The notes beneath the pieces are model-generated. The model did no database searches and was not told the origin of the DNA. It saw nothing but the letters and a program-made list of their open reading frames with translations. From Piscirickettsiaceae bacterium (GTDB lineage Bacteria > Pseudomonadota > Gammaproteobacteria > Nitrosococcales > Methylophagaceae), in assembly GCA_030627065.1 (NCBI GenBank), contig DAOUSV010000108.1:1-5715 (forward strand): 5,715 bases of DNA, given 5' to 3'. The position numbers were made by a program, and so were the translations under genes. Of this stretch, positions 1-5,080 are shown one piece after another. Each line of letters starts with the position of its first letter. The stretch's first letter is position 1.

Positions 1-160
1 CACTAACACGTAGATCAGGTACATCAAATTCAGTAAGAGGCTTGGGTTCAAAGGCTTCAATAACAGCAATTTTTAATGTGGATTGCTCAGCTAAAGCAAC
101 GGCTAAGGTTGCTCCAACCATGCCGCCACCAACAATAATGACATCATAATGTATGTTCAT
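1..160 (-). CDS. ubiI: FAD-dependent ubiquinone-biosynthesis hydroxylase, UbiI/VisC-like (N-terminal 53 residues, cut by window edge)
   Basis: Probable flavin monooxygenase hydroxylating the ubiquinone ring; in E. coli UbiI carries out the C5 hydroxylation. Only the first 53 codons lie in the window and the frame is open to the left edge. The start reads MNIHYDVIIVGGGMVGATLA, a Rossmann dinucleotide-binding fold with GGGMVG at about residues 11-16, followed by a second beta strand ending in VIEAFEP that should hold the FAD ribose-binding acidic residue. The fragment ends in DLRVS, matching the QLRVS of E. coli UbiI and differing from the DDRGIALS of UbiH. The order pepP-ubiH-ubiI agrees. The ATG overlaps the ubiH stop in an ATGA, so translation is probably coupled; no strong ribosome site is visible. 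Family membership is secure, but choosing UbiI over another UbiH/UbiF-type paralogue rests on 53 residues plus synteny. Confidence 0.85.
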   Translation of the reverse strand, partial: MNIHYDVIIVGGGMVGATLAVALAEQSTLKIAVIEAFEPKPLTEFDVPDLRVS

Positions 161-1362
161 AATGGCAATCCACGACCTAGTTTGGGTTGTTTGCGTGCTA
201 GCCCCATACTTTTTCTAGCAAGCCAATGTTTAGCAGGTGGAAATAGTTCAACAAGTGCCAAGCCTGCCCCACGGAAATGACCTAATAGTGGATTATCATT
301 ACTAAACAGGTCAACTAATAAGCCCGTGCTATTAATAACATTATCCTGATCATCTAGTCGCCATTGTGCGTAATCGTGTAATAAGCGAGGAACTCCACAA
401 TCTTCAGGTTGATTACTCAGTACATCGGCTAAGGCGGCAACATCACGTAAACCCAGGTTGAACCCTTGCCCTGCAATAGGATGCAAACTGTGAGCGGCAT
501 TGCCTATTAAGACAATACGTTGCTGAGTAGGCTGATCGGCTTGCATTAATTTAAGTGGATAACTATTACGTTGTCCGACCTGCATTAGTTTACCTAAACG
601 ATAACCAAAGCGATCTTGTAATTGAGCTAAAAAGTCTTGATCGGAAAGGTTCAGAATGTCGACTTCATCACCTGATTTTACTGTCCACACTAAACTGCAA
701 CGATTGTCTGACATGGGTAATAAGGCAATGGGACCAGCATCGGTAAAGCGTTCAAATGCACGACGTTGGTGTGGGCGCTCTGGGGTAATATTGGCCGTAA
801 TGGCTGTTTGTCCATAATCACGTGTTAATGCATCTAAACCTAATAATTGGCGAATAGTAGATTGTGCACCATCGGCGGCAACGACTAATTTAGCTGTTAG
901 TTTTTGACCTTCTTTTAATGTTAATTCAACATGATTTTTGTGTTGAATTAATGATGTCACATTATTTGGGCTGAATAGTTCAAGATTATCTTGTTGAGCT
1001 AAGGCTTGATTTAAAACAATTCCCATAGAACGAGCTGTGATTACCTGACCTAAAGCCGGCACGTTTTCATCCTCTGCGGATAGACGTGTGATACCAAAAT
1101 GACCACGATCTGATACATGAATATCTGTAATAGCCGTGCAATAAGTGCTTAATTGAGGCCACAAACCCATAGACTCAAAAATACGTTGAGAACCATAAGA
1201 GAGGGCAATTCCACGATCATCATAGCTAGGTTGTTGTGTGGAATCTGGAGCAAAGGCTTCGATAATGGCAATAGTGAGCGAGGTGTTTTTCAGGGCAAGC
1301 GCTAAACTTGCGCCAACCATTCCGCCGCCCACGATTAGAATATCGAAGTCTGTTTGTGCCAT
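157..1362 (-). CDS. ubiH: 2-octaprenyl-6-methoxyphenol hydroxylase UbiH
   Basis: FAD-dependent aromatic hydroxylase of aerobic ubiquinone biosynthesis, acting on the prenylated ring at C1 (E. coli numbering), probably at the inner membrane face in the Ubi complex. The 401-residue product is close to the 392 residues of E. coli UbiH. Visible motifs are the N-terminal GGGMVG FAD fold (residues 12-17), DDRGIALS (48-55), the DG motif AADGAQS (162-168), FERFTDAGPIALLPM (about 203-217), and IGNAAHSLHPIAGQGFNLG (286-304). The last has GN rather than GD, as in E. coli UbiH, which favours UbiH over UbiI. The start is supported by a GAGGA ribosome site 8 nt upstream, inside the end of pepP. The pepP stop is 1 bp away, and the TGA overlaps the ubiI ATG. 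A neighbouring hydroxylase with a very similar N-terminus suggests ancient duplication. No defects seen. Confidence 0.95.
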   Translation of the reverse strand: MAQTDFDILIVGGGMVGASLALALKNTSLTIAIIEAFAPDSTQQPSYDDRGIALSYGSQRIFESMGLWPQLSTYCTAITDIHVSDRGHFGITRLSAEDENVPALGQVITARSMGIVLNQALAQQDNLELFSPNNVTSLIQHKNHVELTLKEGQKLTAKLVVAADGAQSTIRQLLGLDALTRDYGQTAITANITPERPHQRRAFERFTDAGPIALLPMSDNRCSLVWTVKSGDEVDILNLSDQDFLAQLQDRFGYRLGKLMQVGQRNSYPLKLMQADQPTQQRIVLIGNAAHSLHPIAGQGFNLGLRDVAALADVLSNQPEDCGVPRLLHDYAQWRLDDQDNVINSTGLLVDLFSNDNPLLGHFRGAGLALVELFPPAKHWLARKSMGLARKQPKLGRGLPL

Positions 1363-1363
1363 T

Positions 1364-2674
1364 TTATTTATCCTCAGCCATTAAAGCCTCAATCTCATCA
1401 ATTTCTTTGGGTGCGTTTTTTGATAATACATCATGTCCAGTTTTGGTGACCAAAACATCATCTTCAATACGAATACCGATAAAATGCCATTTCTTAGCAA
1501 GAGATTTTGGATCGCGAATATAAATGCCAGGCTCAACAGTCAGCACCATTCCAGGCTCTAACACGCGCCATTCACCACCAACTTTATAATCACCGACATC
1601 ATGTACATCCATACCCAGCCAATGGCCGGTACGATGCATATAAAATTCACGATAAGCCTCTTTCTCGATTAATGTATCAAGCTTACCTTTTAATAGACCT
1701 AACTCTAATAGACCTTCGGTAATAACGCGTACTGCCGCTTCATGTGGTTGATTCCAGTGATTCCCCGGTTGTACTTCAGCTATAGCGGCTTTTTGAGCAT
1801 CAAGAACAATAGTATAGATCGCTTTCTGACTAGGGGTGAACTTACCATTTACAGGGAATGTACGTGTAATATCGGCGGCGTAATATTGATATTCAGCACC
1901 TGCATCAATCAACAATAAATCATTATTTTTTAATTTATGATTATTTTCGATATAGTGCAAAATACAGCCGTTCTCACCACCACCGACAATAGAAGGGTAA
2001 GCTGGAGAGCGACAATCATTTTTTATAAACTCATGAATGATTTCGGCTTCCACCTGATATTCCCATTGTCCTACTTGAGTAGATTTCATGGCACGAATAT
2101 GTGCCTGAGCTGATATTTCAGCGGCATAACGCATTGCCTTTATTTCAGCACTGCTTTTGAAAAGGCGCAACTCATTTAAGCTATGATCAAGCTCAATGAT
2201 TTCAGTAGGCGAGTGCATGCCTTGTCGAGAAGCATTACGAAGATGATTTAGCCAGCCGACCATGCGTTGGTCAAAGCTTGGGATATTACCCATGGTGTAA
2301 AAGACTTTTTCTTTGCCTTCTAAAAGCCCCGGTAAAATGTCATCAAGATCGGAAATAGGATAAGAATCATTTGCACTATATTGTTTGATAGCACCTTCTT
2401 GACCTGCACGATAACCATCCCAAATTTCTTTCGATAAATCTCGTTCGCGGCAAAATAATAAGTATTCGCCATGAGGTCGCCCTGGCACAATAACGATGAT
2501 AGATTCAGGCTCATCAAAACCACTTAAATAGTGGAAGTTACTGCCAGCACGATAGATATAATCAACGTCACGGTTACGGTTTGCAATAGGTGCACTTGGA
2601 AGCACTGCAATCGTGTTGTTACCCATAATGTCGATTAGATTCTGGCGACGCTTTGAGAATTCTTTATTATTCAT
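1364..2674 (-). CDS. pepP: Xaa-Pro aminopeptidase (aminopeptidase P)
   Basis: Cytosolic dimetal (usually manganese) exopeptidase removing an N-terminal residue that precedes proline. The 436 residues match E. coli PepP (441). An AMP_N-type N-terminal domain (about 1-165, with FHYLSGFDEPESIIV at 47-61) precedes the M24 'pita-bread' catalytic domain. All five metal ligands are identifiable: D257 (LLLIDAGAEY), D268 (YAADITRTF), H351 (TGHWLGMDVHD), E381 (LTVEPGIYI) and E404 (GIRIEDDVLV), shifted by only 2-3 from the E. coli positions. H358 in DVHD is the conserved second-shell histidine. The gene lies 21 bp downstream of ygfB and 1 bp upstream of ubiH, so it is in the middle of the operon. No clear ribosome site precedes its ATG, but the start fits family length. 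The link to ubiquinone genes is conserved synteny, not a known functional link. Intact. Confidence 0.97.
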   Translation of the reverse strand: MNNKEFSKRRQNLIDIMGNNTIAVLPSAPIANRNRDVDYIYRAGSNFHYLSGFDEPESIIVIVPGRPHGEYLLFCRERDLSKEIWDGYRAGQEGAIKQYSANDSYPISDLDDILPGLLEGKEKVFYTMGNIPSFDQRMVGWLNHLRNASRQGMHSPTEIIELDHSLNELRLFKSSAEIKAMRYAAEISAQAHIRAMKSTQVGQWEYQVEAEIIHEFIKNDCRSPAYPSIVGGGENGCILHYIENNHKLKNNDLLLIDAGAEYQYYAADITRTFPVNGKFTPSQKAIYTIVLDAQKAAIAEVQPGNHWNQPHEAAVRVITEGLLELGLLKGKLDTLIEKEAYREFYMHRTGHWLGMDVHDVGDYKVGGEWRVLEPGMVLTVEPGIYIRDPKSLAKKWHFIGIRIEDDVLVTKTGHDVLSKNAPKEIDEIEALMAEDK

Positions 2675-2695
2675 AATGATATTTTAAGGTTACTT

Positions 2696-3241
2696 TTAGT
2701 GTTCTGTTTGGTCAGACGTATCAAGAGGTTGTAATTCACCGTAGATTAAAAATAGCCCCATACGCATATATTCGACTAATTCTTCAAAGTTAGAATCTTC
2801 TTCATCTGAATCGCTTAACTCATCATCACGGATCTGACTAATATTGATAATGTCAGCAATATATTCTTTAGAATCGGCAGATAACTCAGTGTCATCGGTT
2901 AATCCTGATGCGCCCAAGCCAAAAACAAGCCCTTGGCACCATTGTGTCATGGCTGAAATGCGTGAGCTGATAGGAGCATTATCATCTGGCAGTTCTAGTT
3001 GTAAATCGAAATCTAGACTGTTTAATGATTGTACTGTTTGATCGAATAAAGCCATCAAGTCGAGAATTTCATCTTCATCAGGATTAAAGTCTTCAAACAG
3101 GTTTTTATACCAAGAATTGCGACTTGCCTGAGAATTTAGACATAATAATCCGCATAATGCGCCTTGTAGTTCGGCAGCACTAACAGGGCCATCTCCATTA
3201 TCACTGTTTGATGAAATAGAGGGAAAATACAATTCAGACAT
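2696..3241 (-). CDS. ygfB: YgfB/YecA-type UPF0149 family protein
   Basis: Small acidic, probably cytosolic protein of the UPF0149 family, whose founding member is YgfB. In Pseudomonas aeruginosa YgfB has been linked to repression of the ampDh3/alpA regulatory circuit; no enzymatic role is established and function here is unknown. The chosen start (ATG 3239-3241, MSELYFPSIS) gives 181 residues, near the E. coli length of about 190, and has an AGGT ribosome site 9 nt upstream. The frame stays open a further 34 codons to 3343, but that extension would encode a hydrophobic leader absent from the family and would cover the divergent promoter. Motifs seen are SAAELQGALCG near the N-terminus, WCQGLVFGLGASGL in the middle, and the acidic tail ending NFEELVEYMRMGLFLIYGEL. 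It is the first gene of the minus-strand operon ygfB-pepP-ubiH-ubiI. Confidence 0.93.
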   Translation of the reverse strand: MSELYFPSISSNSDNGDGPVSAAELQGALCGLLCLNSQASRNSWYKNLFEDFNPDEDEILDLMALFDQTVQSLNSLDFDLQLELPDDNAPISSRISAMTQWCQGLVFGLGASGLTDDTELSADSKEYIADIINISQIRDDELSDSDEEDSNFEELVEYMRMGLFLIYGELQPLDTSDQTEH

Positions 3242-3282
3242 GATGATACAACCTAAAATTAAAAAAAATATTAAGACAATTG

Positions 3283-3312
3283 TTGACCCAAACGGTAGGG
3301 CGTGACTATAGT
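3283..3312 (+). promoter_or_regulatory. Predicted sigma-70 promoter for the coiled-coil gene and zapA
   Basis: TTGACC at 3283-3288 (5 of 6 to the -35 consensus) and TATAGT at 3307-3312 (5 of 6 to the -10 consensus) are separated by 18 bp. This would start transcription near 3319 and leave a leader of about 30 nt before the ATG at 3348. The -10 lies in the palindrome ACTATAGT (3305-3312), so the same TATAGT also reads on the minus strand toward ygfB, though without a convincing -35. The leader shows no strong Shine-Dalgarno. Inferred from sequence only. Confidence 0.55.
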
Positions 3313-3347
3313 TAAGCATTATTTTCGCACAGTTAGACATCATATTA

Positions 3348-3557
3348 ATGGAAAAAGAAGCGATTCAGCAATTAGAAGTACAGGTAGATGACTTGCTTAA
3401 AGCCAGTCGTCGGATACGTGATGAAAATATGCTGTTAAAATCTCAGAAATCTGCATGGCTATCAGAACGTGCGCAATTAGTTGAGAAAACAGACTTAGCA
3501 CGTAACCGTATTGAGAAAATGGTCGGTCGTCTAAAGGAATTGGATGACGAATTATGA
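3348..3557 (+). CDS. TIGR02449-type small coiled-coil protein (ZapB-like), upstream of zapA
   Basis: A 69-residue, almost entirely helical and charged protein (MEKEAIQQLEVQVDDLLKAS at the start; LKELDDEL at the end). Heptad-like spacing of L/I/V runs through the whole length, so it should be a coiled coil. Length, composition and position directly before zapA match the conserved family TIGR02449 of non-enteric gammaproteobacteria. ZapB of enterics is a similarly sized coiled coil that binds ZapA at the FtsZ ring, so a divisome accessory role is plausible but inferred from position and architecture, not from a recognised catalytic or binding motif. Its TGA overlaps the zapA ATG (ATGA), indicating translational coupling and probably matched expression. 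The start is preceded by no strong ribosome site but agrees with the family's usual N-terminus. Intact. Confidence 0.85.
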   Translation: MEKEAIQQLEVQVDDLLKASRRIRDENMLLKSQKSAWLSERAQLVEKTDLARNRIEKMVGRLKELDDEL

Positions 3558-3859
3558 GCACACCGGTATTAGTTAAAATTTCAGGGAAGGAATATCAAAT
3601 TGCTTGCCCTGAAGATGAAAAAAAAGGGCTTATTGCTTCTGCTGAGTTATTACATAACAGTATGGAAGAAATTAGAGCTACTGGTAAAATTGTCGGTACA
3701 GACCGTATTGCTGTTATGGCTGCGCTTAATTTAGCGCATGATTTGATTACCTTGCAAGATGGCGAAGGCAGTGATGCCAAAGGCTTAAATCAAAAGATTT
3801 TGTTGATGAAAGAAAAAGTTAGCCACTTTTTAGATGAAGAACGTCAGTTAGATTTATAA
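3554..3859 (+). CDS. zapA: Cell division protein ZapA
   Basis: ZapA is a cytosolic FtsZ-binding protein that bundles and cross-links FtsZ filaments and stabilises the Z-ring, working as a dimer or tetramer. The 101-residue product matches the usual length of about 100-110. The N-terminal globular part contains VLVKISGKEYQIACPEDEKK (residues 5-24), the typical beta-hairpin plus first helix of ZapA. The signature GTDRIAVMAALNLAHDLI follows at about residues 48-65, and the C-terminal helix (KILLMKEKVSHFLDEERQL) is the expected dimerising coiled coil. It overlaps the preceding coiled-coil gene by 4 bp and ends 41 bp before the 6S RNA, the conserved zapA-ssrS order of gammaproteobacteria. Intact; no anomalies. 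Confidence 0.95.
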   Translation: MSTPVLVKISGKEYQIACPEDEKKGLIASAELLHNSMEEIRATGKIVGTDRIAVMAALNLAHDLITLQDGEGSDAKGLNQKILLMKEKVSHFLDEERQLDL

Positions 3860-3866
3860 ATAAAAG

Positions 3867-3895
3867 CTTCCAAGCCCTATAAATAGGCGTATGAT
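3867..3895 (+). promoter_or_regulatory. Candidate ssrS (6S RNA) promoter
   Basis: TATGAT at 3890-3895 is a 5-of-6 match to the -10 hexamer and lies 6-7 nt before the predicted 6S 5' end at about 3901. The region 17 bp further upstream (CTTCCA, 3867-3872) is a poor -35 (3 of 6). A short palindrome, CCTAT-AA-ATAGG (3876-3887), lies between them and could be a binding site or chance. ssrS is often transcribed from more than one promoter, so read-through from the zapA transcript is also possible. Confidence 0.45.
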
Positions 3896-3900
3896 CAATC

Positions 3901-4087
3901 ATAGTCCCTGCGGTGTTCGATAGTGACATTTGTTTCTTGACCCGATAAGCATTTATGCACCGGAACTGACTAATAACAGGCGTGCAAACTCATCCAGTAA
4001 TGAGGAGCCCAACGTTATTAAGATTTTCCAACTTGAACCAAAAATGGTTCAAGAACTCCGATCACAACGGCACTGTGGGGCAACTAT
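3901..4087 (+). ncRNA. ssrS: 6S RNA (SsrS)
   Basis: 6S RNA binds the sigma-70 RNA polymerase holoenzyme as a mimic of an open promoter and damps transcription in stationary phase. It sits directly after zapA, its conserved location. The ends pair: ATAGT (3901-3905) with ACTAT (4083-4087), CCC (3906-3908) with the GGGG near 4077-4080, and GGTG near 3912-3915 with CACT near 4071-4074. This gives about 187 nt against about 184 in E. coli. The 5' part CCCTGCGGTGTTCG is typical of gammaproteobacterial 6S RNAs. Inside are a distal stem TAATAAC/GTTATTA (3971-3977 with 4014-4020), an apical CTCAT/ATGAG hairpin (3989-3993 with 4000-4004), a small GCAT/ATGC hairpin (3949-3958), and the hallmark 3' hairpin CTTGAACCA with TGGTTCAAG (4032-4040 with 4045-4053, loop AAAA). 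The exact ends are predicted from pairing. Confidence 0.93.
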
Positions 4088-4097
4088 CTTTCTTTAG
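4077..4097 (+). terminator. Possible 6S RNA 3' end/termination region
   Basis: The G-rich 3' arm of the 6S terminal stem is followed by a pyrimidine-rich run (CTTTCTTT, about 4088-4095). This could serve as a weak intrinsic terminator, although 6S 3' ends are commonly trimmed and the T run is interrupted. No better terminator is seen before the repeat element at 4152. Confidence 0.3.
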
Positions 4098-4151
4098 TTC
4101 TCAAAATATTTTCCTAAATCCTGCTCACTGTTTTAATAGCCTTTCTGTTGA

Positions 4152-4315
4152 TATACCCGTGACCATCCAAGTTGCAGATTTATATCACTCATACCAACCG
4201 CGCTTGCTGCGTTATATTATTGAGTAATAGAACGACTATTACATCAATAATATGCCTTGCCATCACGATTATTATAAGCACTAAAAACCTGCACCTTGAA
4301 TGATAACGGGTATAT
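4152..4315. repeat. MITE-like palindromic element 1 (164 bp, terminal inverted repeats)
   Basis: The ends are 27-bp inverted repeats: 4152-4178 begins ATATACCCGT and ends AAGTTGCAG, and 4289-4315 is its reverse complement with 23 of 27 matching. Each outer edge lies in a TA-rich run, so a 2-bp TA target duplication is possible but cannot be proved. The centre holds a separate long hairpin (4214-4253). No credible protein is encoded. The element fills most of the 236-bp gap between 6S RNA and the hemolysin III-like gene; the remaining 4088-4151 has no recognisable gene. Its right end lies 8 bp from that gene's stop codon. The same arm sequence recurs in element 2. A non-autonomous transposable element or an intergenic palindromic repeat fits; no transposase is in the window. 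Confidence 0.75.
4214..4253. repeat. Long hairpin at the centre of element 1
   Basis: ATATTATTGA (4214-4223) pairs perfectly with TCAATAATAT (4244-4253). GTAATAG (4224-4230) pairs perfectly with CTATTAC (4236-4242). This gives a 17-bp stem with one bulged A (4243) and an AACGA loop. Neither side is followed by a T run, so it is not an ordinary intrinsic terminator in either direction. It would form in any RNA reading through from the hemolysin III-like gene. Confidence 0.85.
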
Positions 4316-4323
4316 ATGGATAA

Positions 4324-4948
4324 TTACCTAACGTATACAGCAATCGAAATAAAATGGCAGATAGAGCCAAATAAAACAAACAAATGCCAAATACCATGCG
4401 CATGGCGAAGTTTGTTCAGATCATCGAGCACATAAAAGATGATACCAACAGTGTAAGCAATGCCACCTATGGTCAACCAAACAATACCAGCAGGGGGGAA
4501 AGCAAGTTGTAATTCAGAATAGCTAAATACACAAAGCCAGCCCATAACTAGATAAATCAATACCTGTAACCATTCGATACGTTTGGTCATAAAAATATCC
4601 AGTAATAAACCAATGATGGCGAGCAGCCATATGAGAGTCAACATTACTAAACCATCGCTGTCACCGAGTGAAACCAGCATATAAGGTGTGTAAGAGCCTG
4701 CGATTAATAGATAGATAGAAACATGGTCTAGCTTTTGGAATATTTTTTTAAGTTTAGGTGAGTGAAAGCTGTGATATAGCGTAGATGGTATACAGCAGGA
4801 TTAAGTTAAGTCCAAAAATGGTAAAGCTAGTAATTATCTGCCAACTGTATTGTTGAATGCTGATGGTTAACGATACGCTAAAACCGACCACCGCCAATAC
4901 AGCGCCAATCAAGTGAGTAATACTATTTAGTTTTTCGCCGTAGTACAT
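4324..4948 (-). pseudogene. Hemolysin III/PAQR (YqfA-type) membrane protein gene with one frameshift
   Basis: Bacterial HlyIII-family proteins are seven-helix inner-membrane proteins related to eukaryotic progestin/adiponectin receptors; their physiological role is poorly defined. The ATG at 4946-4948 opens MYYGEKLNSITHLIGAVLAV, the family's N-terminus, and continues for 54 codons to LLYT. Homology then resumes in another frame from about 4785: STLYHSFHSPKLKKIFQKLD, then HVSIYLLIAGSYTPYMLVSL, and on to HGIWHLFVLFGSICHF and stop TAA at 4324-4326. The conserved PAQR metal-site residues (the H of LYHS, the D of KLDH, the HxxxH of HGIWH) are all present, and the joined product is about 207-208 residues, a normal family length. 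The break near 4786 fits a 2-nt loss or a 1-nt gain. There is no slippery heptamer, so it is a mutation or an assembly error rather than programmed shifting. Repeat elements lie on both sides. Confidence 0.85.
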
Positions 4949-4956
4949 TGTGTCTC

Positions 4957-4977
4957 ATGCCAAGGTTAGATTGGCAT
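4957..4977. repeat. Small hairpin in the hemolysin III gene leader
   Basis: ATGCCAA (4957-4963) and TTGGCAT (4971-4977) form a perfect 7-bp stem with a 7-nt loop. The stem ends 8 bp before the ATG of the hemolysin III-like gene, next to the weak GAGA that would be its ribosome site, so it could influence initiation. In the plus direction it is followed by TGATTTT and looks somewhat terminator-like, but no plus-strand gene is in front of it. Confidence 0.5.
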
Positions 4978-4981
4978 TGAT

Positions 4982-5079
4982 TTTAAACGGTTATCATTCA
5001 AAATGCAGATTGTTTTTACCGTTCATGGTGAACGGTGTTTATTTTCTAAAATCTGCAAGTTGAATGATAACGGGGATAG
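4982..5079. repeat. Palindromic element 2 (about 98 bp), related to element 1
   Basis: Inverted arms at 4990-5011 and 5050-5071 match at 20 of 22 positions; the shared core is TTATCATTCAA, two variable bases, then TGCAGATT. With outer flanks the element spans roughly 4982-5079. The right arm, read inward on the minus strand, gives CCCCGTTATCATTCAA, clearly the same family as the arms of element 1. The interior differs, with a short hairpin at 5018-5036 in place of the long AT-rich one. The element occupies most of the 132-bp gap between the oxidoreductase stop and the hemolysin III start, ending 2 bp from the oxidoreductase stop codon. The outer bases of the left arm are degenerate (TTTAAACGG), suggesting an older or deleted copy. 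Confidence 0.75.
5018..5036. repeat. Perfect 8-bp hairpin inside element 2
   Basis: ACCGTTCA (5018-5025) and TGAACGGT (5029-5036) pair perfectly around a TGG loop. On the plus strand the stem is preceded by TTTTT and followed by GTTTATTTT. On the minus strand, the direction of the flanking genes, it is followed by AAAAAC, so it is not a standard intrinsic terminator for the upstream oxidoreductase gene. Confidence 0.75.
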
Positions 5080-5080
5080 A

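Noticed and set aside
284..504. GN in place of GD in the second FAD motif of UbiH as a lost catalytic residue
   Set aside because: GNAA at this position is normal for UbiH (E. coli UbiH has the same), so it is a family trait.
3242..3343. N-terminal extension of ygfB with a hydrophobic, signal-like stretch
   Set aside because: The extension would cover the divergent promoter, is absent from UPF0149 proteins, and the internal ATG at 3239-3241 has a good ribosome site.
3876..3887. CCTAT-AA-ATAGG palindrome as a zapA terminator
   Set aside because: The stem is only 5 bp, the loop is 2 nt and no T tract follows; it lies inside the likely ssrS promoter.
3982..4227. Plus-strand open frame of 81 codons
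   Set aside because: It overlaps most of the 6S RNA and the left arm of element 1, has no family-like sequence and no ribosome site; it is a chance frame over a structured RNA.
5018..5040. Intrinsic terminator for the oxidoreductase gene
   Set aside because: In the minus-strand direction the stem is followed by A residues, not T; the T-rich side is only correct for plus-strand transcription, where no gene lies.
4152..5079. CRISPR array
   Set aside because: Only four repeat copies, in alternating inverted orientation, with very unequal spacing and a gene between them.
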